This document shows positions 12,173 to 24,990 of a stretch of 64,000 nucleotides of DNA, piece after piece. The stretch comes from Riptortus pedestris (Eukaryota; Arthropoda; Insecta; Hemiptera; Alydidae): the NCBI GenBank assembly GCA_019009955.1, contig CM032230.1, positions 122,681,001-122,745,000 on the forward strand, in the 5' to 3' direction. Position 1 is the first letter of the stretch; each line of letters starts with the position of its first letter. The notes beneath the pieces are model-generated. The model made no database searches, was not told the DNA's origin, and was given only the letters and a program-made list of their open reading frames with translations. The position numbers and the translations under genes are program-made.

Positions 12173-15023
12173 TAAAGGTCCTAATTTATCTCCTAATATT
12201 TATAATATTAATTGATCTCATGAATATCTTTTTAAAATGAGATAATTTTAAATGAATTGCAGCAAAACATATTGTTTATTTAATTTAGCAGGAGTACAAG
12301 ATGGTCGTGTGGTGTACAATCAGGTATATACTTAATTATTATTTAACTATTATGCAAATAACCGCGTTCCTAAGCCACTCACAAGAGTAAGGCTGCCCCC
12401 TTGGAAGCCGTACTCTAGGACTAGTTTGACTGGAATTCCATAGAGATTGGCACACCTCCAGTATCACCTGGATACCTACAACGTTCTCCCACCCAGTAAC
12501 TAATGGCTGGCCAAGGTCGAGCAAGCAGCTGGCTACTTCATTTAATAAATACAAATTCAACACATCTCTAAGAAACGAATAAATTTCCACCTGTCCCAGC
12601 AAACCTGAATAAATTCGCCGAATTTTCTACCCAATTAAAAACCATCAATGTCTTTGCGTCATGGTAACCAGAACATTGTAATGTATTTCGTCATGTGTTC
12701 CAATAATTGCTCATATATTAGTATAATTATGGGGTAATTATTGTAAATATCATCCAAGAACTTAAAGAATCAGAGAATAACAAGTCTTAAGAAGCTTAAA
12801 AATTGTGGAAATTCAAAAGAGATAATTTATATCCTGTTATTCGGCTATATAGATACCAGTTAATTTTTATTTATTTAGTAGTTGATTTTCTATATTTTTG
12901 TTTTACTGTGAGCAACATCACAAAGTCGCGGAAGCTCCTAAATAAATAAATAAAAATAATACTACAAATACTTCAATAATTAGAAATAAATGTACATAGC
13001 AATGTAACGCAACAATTTTAAACTTGGCATAATCAAGCTGCGGACTTAAAGAGTATTTGAGTGTAAACAGTCTGCCGAGGTTGTAGGGCCGTGTATGCGG
13101 ACCTTAAACTAATTAAAAAAAATAATGATGTTAAAATATTTAAAAGTCCTTTACCCAGAGGCAACTTAAAATAAGCACATTTCTCACATATGATATAAGC
13201 ACATAAAACACAGATTACGTCATATCATTCTCTATTTCTCTCTTATGTAAAAAAAGACCTGAAGTTCAACCTGAACAAGCCTTCCAATAAGAAAAAAACA
13301 GGGCCTTATTTTTGCAATAATATTAATTATGTAACGTTTTTTTTTTTTTTATAATATAAGAGATATTTATGAAAATATTAAACTGACCGCTGCAGCTAAG
13401 TGAGGAAAGTTACCATTGCGGAGATCAAAAGAAATAATTAAGCCGAGTTATATCCCGTCCCACAACAGTGCTAGTAGCAAAGAGCAAAATTCATTTATCT
13501 CCATAATAAACTGACACAATTCTCCTACATTTCTGATACCATTGTTTCATCACAAACAGATTAGTAAGTTAATAAAGTAAAACAATATATGAGGTGGCAT
13601 ACAAAGAACGTTAATTACTTACTGTAGCCATGGGAGGGAGGGGATTATAAATCATTGAATTTGTGTGAAAGGACAACAAATAAAATTAAACTTTCTAGCA
13701 TAATACAGTTATGCTGAAAATAATTCAGATTTATATACACACTGAAGTTGCACATAAGTGATCAAATTCAAACTTGTAAGGAAAAAAAAAATGCCCCACT
13801 TAACTAAAGGCATAAATATACAAAAGGAATACGACTTATATTAAGATTTAATAATTAAATATACGTCCAAATGATAGAGACTAATTTATTTAAAAAGCAC
13901 GAAGGAAACAAAATGAAGTATGGCTTGAATTAATATAAAAACATGTTTGAAAAGAACGTTTTTCGTAGTAAAAAAATAACTTTAATTTTTACTAATAACT
14001 TTTTATACAATTTTCTTAATTTAAAATGTTTTCTACAATATCCCATAATAAAATATCCATTTCACCATGTGTATTAAGGGATTGGTCTTAATCTCACTTT
14101 GTAACTCTCAGAGCCATGAGTTCGTTTTTATCTACGGAATAGGCCTACCCAATTAGCCTCAATAACCTAAATGGATATTAATAAATACCATTTAAATTTG
14201 CATTTTTATGTACTATGGCCTTTAATACAAATAATTGTCTAATTTACCTCGATTTTACTTATGAAATTGATAGTGAAGGCGAGTGAAAAATGTCATTAAT
14301 ACATTTCAAGTTTAAGTCAAATCCTATCAATTGCATTCCTCATTTATTATATTTAATTAAAACGTGTAAAGGGAGAATGGAAACACATGCAGAAATCAAT
14401 ATGCCCATTAATGAATGGGAAGGTAGGTAGGTATACAACTGATGCAATGGAATTAGATGCGGTGTGGGGTTTACAATGAACACCTGTTGCTCTAGGAAAT
14501 CCTCAGCAGCCCGGCGCAAATAGGAGACACCAGATAGGAACAGACTAGCTCAATACGTACTTGGGAGGTGGGTTTTTCTCCAGGATGCCGGCTCCAGTAG
14601 GTGACAACTAGTAACAGTTACAGAGTTAACAGGTAAATAGTAACACTTTTTGAAGAGATTGACACAGTAAGAGAGGCAAAGAGTGACTGGGCGAGTGGGA
14701 GCAGGAACACCTGTACCCCACCCCGTCGGTGCTTTCCAAAGGAGGGGAGTGACGGTAAACATCGTACTGCTTTACGGGCCGCCAACCTTCCGACACGCCC
14801 CGTCGCTCACGACACTGACCCTCCGGCAAAAAATAAATACCTTTCTACCCCTCAGATATTAATTTCAATATTGTAAAAAAAGAGTATCACTAACCCTACA
14901 CAGTAGGACTTTCTTTTGGCTTGTCAACTATGTTCCAATGTCGGAATGTAATAAGCAATCCACAATCTTCATAATAAACTACATTCAAGGATAAAGGCAA
15001 GCTTCCTCAAAAACAGTAACAAG
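12173..15023. other. Unassigned DNA with two GC-richer islands
   Basis: An 87-codon minus frame at 12339-12602 looks mildly protein-like (LGQPLVTGWENVVG) but I cannot assign it, and no splice context supports it. Bases 14460-14830 are also GC-richer with overlapping frames of unknown meaning. The rest is AT-rich with no signal. Confidence 0.3.
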
Positions 15024-15674
<651 letters not shown>

Positions 15675-15708
15675 AACTACAATGAATTAAAGCAGGACAG
15701 TGTTTGTT

Positions 15709-15922
15709 ATTGTTATTTATTAAGTTCCAGTTTTATGCTACTATGGCTAATTGGGGCAGGGTATCTACAGGTCACCACCCATTTATAGCGTGGTTGGGAC
15801 AAATGAGTTTATTTAGTGAGTTTGTCACTACTCTAAATAAATTCCTATTGCCCATTTGGGAATCGGATCCACGACTCTAGGTTTACCAAGTTTATTAAGA
15901 CTCACGTGGCTAAACCGAGCCC
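15709..15922 (-). mobile_element. SINE copy, near full length
   Basis: It runs from TTATTTATTAAG at the tail to GGCTAAACCGAGCCCC at the tRNA head end. It begins 35 bp after the HINE-like copy ending at 15674. Confidence 0.85.
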
Positions 15923-16656
15923 CAGGTCCATATTTCAGCCTCTTACATTATTCATCAACATTATTAACACCTGTTGGAGTGAAATTAGAATTAAAACTTT
16001 CGGTAGATCGGTTTGTATATGAAAGCTCCGCCAATTCACTTTCACCTATCCATGTCTAAAAGACCGCTAACTTCCGTAAGGCTCAATAATGCAACCTCAG
16101 CTCAACGACAGTAAAGGTAACTCAAATCATTGGAGACTCTTACTTACAGGATCCTTTCGCGATCAAAGACGCAAGATATAATAGCATTTACTACATTAAT
16201 TAATTTAATGTCAGGAGAGGTATGGGAAAGAAGCTTTTAAAAATATTGGTTCTTATTAATAAATGTCCCTATATTAAAATCAAGAAAATAGTAGACGGCA
16301 GTACTTAAATAGATAAAATATACAGGGCGTGTTAAGGCATGCAGAAGTTTCCTTGATAGATATCAGTTATTGCGTTTTTCCTTATAATGTGGTTTCTTAA
16401 AGCTTTCTAAGAGAGAAATAGCACAGAAGCGCAGCACATTTAAACAATTTTAAACGGTTCATGTGATGCTGAAGTCTAAATTTGGAACAGGTTCAAATGC
16501 TGATTTAGCGAAGGAGAGGTAGTAAACCTTAAACATCTGTAATTATATGAATCTCAAAAAAAGCTGACAAAGCGAATTTTGTTTAGACGTATATATTTTT
16601 GTCTATCTCAAATATTAGTGGAATGAGTTGAATCTTTTGCTATTCGGCCTTGAGTA
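15923..16656. other. Unassigned AT-rich DNA
   Basis: No gene or repeat recognised. Confidence 0.4.
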
Positions 16657-17448
16657 CACTACCGCTCCCACTGCGTAAACTAAGTTGATTTCCCTCGTGT
16701 TTAGTATAAATCTACATACTGGTAACACAACACCACCGTGAATAAATAGAAACGGAAATAAGAAATGTTTTATCCAATTTCAATAACCTGCCGGCAGTGT
16801 TAACAAACACGTCTGCCCACCTCACACTGGAAAGAAAAACAATTACCGAAATACAATATATCAGAATATAACATTTTACTTTTATTGAGAACTATTTATT
16901 ATATCTAGTACTGTAATTAATAATAGGGAAGTCAGAATAATTGTTATCTCAATCAATCAAATTTCAGTAGTCCAAAACCTTAAGACGGGGAGGGGGGTAT
17001 CAACAGGACATATTGCATGTATCTCCTATAATAAAGGTCTCTTGTATAAAATGCTAGGTATTTAAGCTTCGAATAATGTGATTTATTATGTAGCAGGATA
17101 TTGTTTATGTAACATGAGTAGAAGTGGCGGTTTGCTGAAGGCAGAAAACTGAAAAAATGCAAATATCTCGGTTAATATTCAAGATAGGGAATAAATGTAT
17201 ATAACAATAATTATAGTGCATGTAATTTGCAATAAGATTGGTTCAATACAAATACAATTTTTCGATCCGACGTATGTTAATGGATGTATTTCGAATTTTC
17301 GAAAATCCTCCCTCTAAACCCCCCCCCATAGCCCGATTTCAGCCGTTAACGAACTTGATCTTTCTTTTTACATAAAACGACTCAATATCGAGTTTAGTAA
17401 CGATTAAACAATAATTGCGACCGCTAGAGCGGTAACAGACAAATTTTG

Positions 17449-17491
<43 letters not shown>

Positions 17492-17573
17492 GAACGGACC
17501 TCATTTTTGTCGTCTCCTGGGTAGGATCGATGGGCATTTGAACAAATTTTTTTCCTTAAGGGAAATCTGCTAA
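16657..17573 (+). mobile_element. HINE-like copy, interior type B
   Basis: The 5' end is mutated, but CTGCGTAAACTAAG is kept. The interior has ACACAACACCACCGTGAATAAAT, the CCTTAAGACGGGG box and AACATGAGTAGAAGTGGCGG. The (TA)n is at 17456-17486. The 3' segment before the palindrome has a deletion, and the copy ends GGGAAATCTGCTAA. Confidence 0.88.
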
Positions 17574-18109
17574 AACCGAGTGAATCACATGCGAATACCT
17601 TATTAACGTGGTAAACGGTTCTAGGGTGTCTACTGCAGAAATCTGCTTATTGAAGAGAACGCTTGCGTGACGGACATAAGTACTATGCAGAAGTAAATGC
17701 TTCCTCGTGAACGTAACCCTGCATGAAGGGACCTACAACTAATTGACCTAGCGATGCGAAGCCAACTTTTAGCTCAGCGACTTTGCCGTTCGACACGTCT
17801 TCTGGTCTCTCTTCTTATTTGACGAGTATAACAATTTTCAATAAATTTGTTTTGCATGTATCTTATATTAAAAAAAACCGAACAGAAAAAGTGAACCCTT
17901 TAATAAAGTCTGAAAATGACAGCCACTTAATGTTTATCTCAAACTTAGCAGGTAATGGAATTTGACTTCACAGGATGTATTTATATCTTCATAAAATCCT
18001 ACTGAACCTGTTGGAGTAGAACTATAATATTTGTTAAGAATTAAACGTACATCTGACAGAATTCATTTTACATGTTTTTTTCTGTTAAATGAAGTCTATT
18101 TATATATCA
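17574..18109. other. Unassigned AT-rich DNA
   Basis: No gene or repeat recognised. Confidence 0.4.
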
Positions 18110-18190
18110 TATTTATTTTTAGCTGATGGTGAGGGTGATGAATGGTTAATCACAAAACTTTTTTATGGCTCCTCACAATTTTATTTCTTA

Positions 18191-18231
18191 TAAACGCTGA
18201 GCGCTTTCGGGGACTAAATTCCCATCCTCAG
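18191..18231 (-). ncRNA. Candidate hammerhead ribozyme core (left arm)
   Basis: This is the mirror of the right-arm core, on the minus strand. One substitution in stem II (GGGAA opposite TCCCC) weakens the stem relative to the right arm. Confidence 0.4.
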
Positions 18232-18357
18232 AGCGTCAGAGCGTGCCTAAAGACTTGCTACCAGGCTAAACCCTGCCGATGCACTCAAGAGAGATGAGTG
18301 CATCGGCAGGGTTTAGCCTGGTAGCAAGTCTATAGGATCGCCCTACGCTCTGACGCT

Positions 18358-18398
18358 CTGAGGATGGGGATTTAGTCCCCGAAAGCGCTCAGCGTTTA
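18358..18398 (+). ncRNA. Candidate hammerhead ribozyme core (right arm)
   Basis: The order is CTGAGGA, then a stem GGGGA/TCCCC closed by TTTAG, then GAAA, then a short stem AGCGC/GCGTT around TCA, then T before the predicted cleavage point. This matches the CUGANGA-stem II-GAAA-stem III-UH layout known from Penelope-like retroelements. Stem I pairing next to it is weak, so activity is uncertain. Confidence 0.45.
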
Positions 18399-18632
18399 TA
18401 AGAAATAAAATTGTGAGGAGCCATAAAAAAGTTTTGTGATTAACGATTTATATATATTACTGAACACTGGTGTAAAATATATAACACAGCACACAGAAAA
18501 TGGGTAATTATTTAACAGAAAATAATTCGATCTTACTTTTCACAAATTATAATTTTTGTATTCGATGCATTAAGCAGATTCCTCTTAACGAAAAGAAAAT
18601 TTTAATTTAAATCTAAACGTCTAATTTATACA

Positions 18633-18807
18633 ACAAGTTATTCACAGGTTATAATACATTTTTAGCCATCGTGGAGCTAAGGATTTTATTTATAGAGTTA
18701 GTTATTGAGTAAATTCCTATTGACAACTTGAGAATCGACTGCACGACTAAAGACTATCGCTACGACCTACGATTCATGAGCAAAGCTATAACTCACATGG
18801 CTGACCT
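18633..18807 (-). mobile_element. Diverged SINE copy
   Basis: The CAGGTTATAATAC to CACATGGCTGACCTCAG segment matches the family, with many substitutions. The AT-rich tail region is degenerate. Confidence 0.65.
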
Positions 18808-19160
18808 CAGACATTGACAACTATGGCGTGACCTGCCGTGACATTCTGGGTCTTTGGAAAATGGGTGCATTTTCATGGAAATATGAGGGCGTATAGCTTT
18901 CCCATATTGTTCCTGAAACTGACTTGCAGGCCGGAGTCGTGATAGGCCATTGCGAGCTGCTGCTAATTACGTTGTGAAATGAAGGATATTATGCACTAAT
19001 CGTGCTTCAATCAAAGCAGTATCTTGATGTGACTGGCTGAATAATACCGCTATCTAGGCGTGAGGTTATCCCCTCAGCTAGAGAAATTCCTTCATGTTCA
19101 AATAATTCAAGTTATTAATTCCCATTAATTGGATACTTCAGTTGTCATGTCTTTGTCCTT

Positions 19161-19290
19161 TTAGCGGATTTCCCATCAGGGAAATCAGCTACTAGGGTTG
19201 TCCTCATGTCGTGATTTTCGAAAAATGCCTTTAAATATTCGTCGATCCTACCCAGGAGATGACAAAAATGAGGTCTGTTGAAAATGATGT
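19161..19290 (-). mobile_element. HINE-like 3' end fragment
   Basis: It begins TTAGCGGATTTCCCATCAGGGAAATC and runs through CCTACCCAGGAGATGACAAAAATGAGG, then stops where (TA)n would start. Confidence 0.8.
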
Positions 19291-19392
19291 ATTTCATCAT
19301 TGAAATTATGTATGTCAGTCAAAGTTTCTGATAAAGAGTTGACCGTGGAACTCATTCCTACTTTGGCTGCTTTCACTGATCTATTAGAAAAG

Positions 19393-20181
19393 TCCGTCAC
19401 GCAGAACTTAACGTATACTAAGCAAAATCCCCCCCCCCCATGTTGGAATGACACTCTTCTGTTTATCATATCGCTGCTCTAAAAGAAGAATGACGCAATT
19501 GTTAAAACTTCAATTTTACCGGAGACCCAAAAGAAGAAGAAACTATTTAAAATACTAACAGTGAAAATTTGGTGTTACTAACAGTGTTTGGAAATAATGA
19601 CAAAGGTGTATGCATAGCTCATAATTTTTCCTTTTATATTAACAAACTTGGAATAAGTCATTATTAATTTTTAACATTAATTTTAAACCTTTAATCAATT
19701 TCGTTCCACCTCCTCCCATAAATTCTTCTTTGTTTTATAGTACAGAACTTTTAACATTTCATTTTATTATGTCTGTTAACTACCGAAATAAAATCACGTC
19801 AATGTTCAAACATAAGCTTTAAGGCTTTGTGATATCATTAAGCATTGAAACTCAATTAGTCACAAAATTGAAGTTATGCCATTGTTCTTCTGGAACAGCG
19901 ATATATTCTCTATTTCTAAATAGCAAAAAAATCCGTTGAGTTACGAAAAAAACTCAAATATTAGTATAGAACAACAATTGTAGAATACCACTAGATTAAA
20001 AAGACTGGTTCATTAACATTTTTCGATCCGACTCATAATAACGGAGACATATTGAATTTTCGAATTTCCATCCCTTTAACCCACACCCTCTTTTCCTGGT
20101 CCGATTTCAGCCATTAACAAATACATAAAATGATTTTAAATGAATGCTTATATAGCGAGTTTGGTAACAATCAAGTGTGTC

Positions 20182-20245
<64 letters not shown>

Positions 20246-20335
20246 GTTTTGAACGGACATCATTTTCGTCATCTCCTAGATAGGATAGATGGTCATTTGA
20301 GAAACTGTTTCGATAATCGCGTCATGGGTTAATAA
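19393..20335 (+). mobile_element. HINE-like copy, interior type C, 3' end missing
   Basis: It starts TCCGTCACGCAG. The early interior (GGAATGACACTCTTCTG) matches the copy at 15024, not the A or B interiors. GT and TA tracts lie at 20177-20241. It ends after ATCGCGTCATGGGT, before the 3' palindrome. Confidence 0.75.
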
Positions 20336-20854
20336 AGTCGGCATATGAAAGCTTGGAATTGAAAGGGGCAACGTTAGACAGTATAATTATAGTTAACACT
20401 GCAAGTCCAAAATAAATTAATAGTTTTTAATTACAGAAAAATGATGCATAAACCTATGAACGATTGAGTAAAATAAACATTAGGAAGCTTAACATTCGTC
20501 AACATTAATATCATACAAATATATGCTATTCAGTTGTAGTAAAAACAATTATAATAACAAAGTGTATAATACCTGAAAACTGAATTTAAAAAAACTATCA
20601 TTCTAATGGACCAACCTGAAACAGAAAGAAAACTAGTTAGCAATTGCAAATAGTAATCTATTAGTAATACAATGTTATAACGTAAATATAATACTCATAT
20701 ATTAAATAGTAATTTCCTTGCGTCCATCCTCTACCGACTTCCATTGGTAGCATTTTCTGAACTTCTTCAACATGATAGTAATATAATAGTTGTATAAGTA
20801 CAAATATTAAATTATTTGGTAAATTAACTATTTATTTATATATTTTAACTTGTA
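20336..20854. other. Unassigned AT-rich DNA
   Basis: No gene or repeat recognised. Confidence 0.4.
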
Positions 20855-20970
20855 ACATGTGTACGTTGTATGCAACTAAAGCTCACAGGGAAGGGTTATC
20901 TACAGTTTATCACGCCTTTTTTTTTTAGCCAGGGCAGGACAATGTGTTTTATAAAGTGATTCTGTAACAA
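20855..20970 (-). mobile_element. SINE fragment
   Basis: The tail-side half is present (GGGTTATCTACAG, TTTAGCCAGGGCAGGAC). It is cut off where the HINE-like copy at 20980 begins. Confidence 0.65.
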
Positions 20971-20979
20971 AATAAAAAG

Positions 20980-21484
20980 TCCGTCTGAAACGGCTTCTGA
21001 ATTGTAAGAATAATTTATATTTTAATAACTCAAATTTTAGTAGTCCAAGAACTAAAGAAGGGGGGGGCGGATGAACAGAACGTATTTGCATAAATCTCAC
21101 AAAGTAAGGAAGGTAAGGTAAGGTTAGAAACGCCAGGTTAGAAGATGCTTCCGCCTGAGCCGAGAAATGACCAAGATGGCCGACCTAATGCGAACTATAC
21201 CCGACCACAGACTTCATAAAAATGTAAATATCTCGGTTAATATTCAAGATAGATAATAAATATATATCAATATTTATAGTAAATTGCATTTGCAATAAGA
21301 TTGGTTCTACAAAAGTTTTCGATCCGATGCATAATAACGGAGATATTTTGAATTTTCGAAAATCCCCCTCCCTCTGGTCCGATTTCAGCCATTAACGAAC
21401 TTGATCTGTCTTTTTACATAAAACGGTTAAATATCGAGTTTCGTAACGATCAAACAAAAATTGCGACCGCTAGAGTGTTAACAG

Positions 21485-21554
<70 letters not shown>

Positions 21555-21657
21555 GAACGGACCTCATTTTCGTCATCTCCTGGGTAGGATCGATGGACAT
21601 TTGAAGAAAATTTTCGAAAATCACGTCATGAGTACGACCTTAAGGGAAATCTGCTAA
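20980..21657 (+). mobile_element. HINE-like copy with mixed interior
   Basis: It starts TCCGTCTGAAACG and ends GGGAAATCTGCTAA. It contains a piece like interior B (GTAGTCCAAGAAC with a G-run) followed by a piece resembling interior A (CCGCCTGAGC). The (TA)n is at 21489-21549. Confidence 0.85.
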
Positions 21658-22053
21658 AAAAACACTTTTCCCCTCAAGGGAATTATACCTATGACCCACA
21701 TTTATACAAATTAGCAAGAGATAAAATATGCGAATATTAATATAGATTCCTGGACACTTTGGAATTAATGAAAATGGGAAGTAAAAAACATTGTAAAAAG
21801 AGTGATTATTGATAGTATCATCAGAAACAAGGTGCATTATGGTCCACAAGAAAGGTGTTAGGAGGGAACAGACATATGGAAAAATGAGAGAAATTAAAGG
21901 AGAATGGAAAACTTTACATCCATCAATTTGAAGTGGGATAACCATTTCTACGCTAAGCCCACTACTGAGTCATGAGAGTTTACGGTGTTGTGTAACAGAA
22001 ATTACATGCTAAACACGTGACACTGAATGCTCCTCATATGGATAGGATTGATA
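21658..22053. other. Unassigned DNA
   Basis: No gene or repeat recognised; a 101-codon minus frame here has no family resemblance. Confidence 0.4.
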
Positions 22054-22066
22054 TTAAGTACCATTA

Positions 22067-22277
22067 TTATTATTATTTATTAACGTACTTTTTGCATCTA
22101 AGGCTAATTGGTGCGGGTTATCTATAGGTTCTAGCCAGGGTGGGACTTAGGATGTTATTTAAGGAATTCCGTCACTAAACAAGTTCCTTTGCCGAGGCGA
22201 GAATGGAACTCGCCTCTCTAGGTTTACCATGTGAGATTAAGGTCAACGCTTTAACTCACATGGCTAACCTGAGCCCC
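22067..22277 (-). mobile_element. Full-length SINE with target-site duplication
   Basis: The copy is flanked by TTAAGTACCATTA at 22054-22066 and 22278-22290. On the minus strand it runs from GGGGCTCAGGTTAGCCATG, through a B-box-like GTTCCATTC, to an AT-rich tail (ATAATAAT). Confidence 0.93.
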
Positions 22278-22290
22278 TTAAGTACCATTA

Positions 22291-23586
22291 AATTATGCAC
22301 GACATTCTGTTAAAGTAATATGTTAAAACTGAATAAATAAAATGAGTTCTTGAAAACTTTAACTTGGACCTACATTTTAAAAAAAATTGCCATAAAGCAA
22401 AGAGATTCACAAGAGCTGGAACGACCCACAGATGATGTTACCTGACATTCTCGACTCTATTTCACAATAAAAAAATTTGAAGAAATGTTGAATGCGCTAA
22501 GTTCTCTGCATCAACTCCTTTAAACAAATTCTGAATGTTTCAGATCATATGAAGACTCTTCAGGAGTTCAAAATCATTTGTAATAGTTAATAGTTATTTA
22601 AGTTTTCTTCTGTTTCAGGTCGTCTGACTGTAAATTACGACTTGTATAAAAATCGTCTGATCCCACCATAATCAGTTGTTTTATCTGCTAATTTGTAAAT
22701 ATTTTTAATAAACAGTAATATTGTATGTAGCCAAATTCCTGAAAGGTGAGGCCAGATAGGACCAGTAAAAATCTGAGGATTTAATCTCTCTCCCAGCCAC
22801 CCCACCCACCACACCACAATCTACTGAACCATTTCAAGAATTTACTAGATAAAACGCCATGCGGTCTTAGTATCATGTAGCCCCGTTCATTCTAAAGTGA
22901 TGGTATTTTTATTGGCATGCCTGTAATCAACCAAAGAACCCAGCGTCGTAAAACTTAGACTTGGCAAGAAATGGATATTGCAACCCCAGAACCGACGCTC
23001 AAATTTCCATGTAAAAACCTGACTAATTTACAAACAAAAAGGGGATCTATGTTCACGTCACTTTCCTCTTGATTCCTCAATAAACATGCCAACATTTGAG
23101 CAAATGTCAGGTACAGGGGGCCTTGATGTTAAAAAGCTCAAACCACGCCAATGGGAGAACCGTTAACAGATAGACCGTTAAATAAAAAGTTCTCTTAGGC
23201 CCCTGGCTACTGATGCTACATCAAATAAGAAAAAAGAAAACAAATTGTCCGAAAAACTATATTCCAAAAAACCAACAGCTTTGCTATTTAGGTCTAGTTG
23301 CAACTTTTCTCTCACAGATTGCAGTGTCATTATACAGATGGGTGCGTAAATTTAAAGCACTGTTAAGAAAGAAAGTCAATTGCGCAGGGGAATAAATCGA
23401 AATATACTCAGACGATGTAATCTGTGTGTCATTAAGGAACAGAAGTTATACAAACTCTAGTCTTTATTTCCCCCTTAATAAGAAACCTAGGCAATTAAGA
23501 TTAAAAGTAAGCTCAAGATGGCATGTTTAGAGATTAACAACTTAAAGTGAAATTTACAAGGGTACGATATGGAATTTCCTAAAGGA
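22291..23586. other. Unassigned AT-rich DNA
   Basis: No supported gene. Short frames at 22635-22817 and 23213-23395 have no recognisable family. Confidence 0.4.
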
Positions 23587-23683
23587 TTATTATTATTATT
23601 ATTATTATTTATTAACGTCCACTTTTTGCCACTTAGGCTAATCGGGACGAGTTATCTACAGGTTACCACCTTTTTTTTCCTAA
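23587..23683 (-). mobile_element. SINE tail fragment with (ATT)n
   Basis: An (ATT)n tail leads into TTATTAACGTCCAC and GGTTACCACC, then the copy is truncated. Confidence 0.75.
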
Positions 23684-24837
23684 AGGAATATAAGGAGGGT
23701 GTACAAATAAATCCAGGCAAAAGGTAAAGAACAATCAGTAACATAATATAAAGTGTATAATATTATAAACATTTCTCTACACTGGAAAAAGCATTCTGCT
23801 TAATTTTTTATTACTTTAATAGGCGGATACTCCTTTAAATATTTATACATTCTTATATATTTTGTGTACTTGAGAAAAATCTTTCCATTCATAAGAATAT
23901 ATTGTATTAAATAAGCTAAGCCACTAATTAGCGTTAGTAGCACAATGTGGACGTTAGTAAAAAAGCCATGATAAAAATTTAGTTTGGCTGGATAGGTTTA
24001 TACTGCACTGAGGCTTGGTGTAGATTTGGAAGTTAAAATCTCTGGCGAACAGAGTAAATTTTTGACTTTGTAGGCGGTTGATCGGCTACCCGAAAGGAGG
24101 AACTGGGTAGGAATTCATATTAAATATTCTAAGAATGTTCTATAAAAAAAAAAAAAGAATACCAATTTATAAATGAAAACAATACAAATATATTTTTATC
24201 AACCAAGAGGACGAAAAAGAAACTTTCAAAGGAAAGGGGGATGGATTTAAAAATATATTTCTTCCTTCCCTTCCCCCAGGTTCTTTCTAGCAACAGGATC
24301 ATTTATCTCGTTGAATTATTACAGCAAAATATTTACTATCTTCCCGCAATTTACTTTACCGTCCTTCTCTTTATTTCCTACTTTTTCTCTTTTATAGGCA
24401 TTGTTTTAGTCCGAGGCATTATTCATTAGATGTTAGTTCACAACTCCCCATCCTTAAGAAGGACATCCATAATCATTTACCAAACGCAGTGAAGCAATAG
24501 AGTGTATTTTTTATGTTGTTAACCTTTTTAAAGATTTTCGCAATAGAAGTTAGTTAATAGAAACAAAGAATCCTAATAATATTTAATTTGAGTGTATTCT
24601 TGAACTACAAGTCGTTCTACAAGACTCAAGTGTATTTTATAACTCAAGGATAGGAAATTTATGTATATGTTTACATTTTGTATTAATTAAAGTAAAATCC
24701 TCATGATCAGTTGGATACTTTGTTAATGTCGAGTCCAGTTCAAACTTTTCTCTTTCCCTTAAGGCTGAACTATTTCCAGGTAACACTTTCTTTATCTGCT
24801 TTGCACCCATAAGCATTCATCGTTTTGGCAAGATTAT
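23684..24837. other. Unassigned AT-rich DNA
   Basis: No gene or repeat recognised. Confidence 0.4.
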
Positions 24838-24990
24838 CCTTAAGGAGGGAAATCAGTTGTTAAGGTTGTACTCATGGCGGGATTTTGGAAAAGTTTCTTC
24901 AAATGTCCATAGATCCTCCCGACGAGACGACGAAAATTAGGACCATACAAAATTATATATATATATATATATGTAGAGAGAGAGATTCTT
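24838..24990 (-). mobile_element. HINE-like 3' fragment
   Basis: TTAAGGAGGGAAATCAGTTG and AAATGTCCATAGATCCTCCC match the family 3' module. A (TA)n tract follows at 24953-24972 and the copy stops. Confidence 0.7.

Larger units (their letters stand above)
18110..18444. mobile_element. Near-perfect 300-bp palindrome of Penelope-type terminal sequence
   Basis: Arms 18145-18289 and 18300-18444 are reverse complements with an ~8-bp length difference and only a few mismatches, separated by about 10 bp. Each arm carries a hammerhead-like core, outward-facing from the palindrome centre. Bases 18110-18144 extend the similarity to the repeat at 2205-2460, so the family is larger than the palindrome. 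The high arm identity suggests a recent event or repeat-mediated correction. Confidence 0.8.

Noticed and set aside
12339..12602. 87-codon minus-strand frame as an exon
   Set aside because: It looks mildly protein-like but has no family match and no flanking gene structure.
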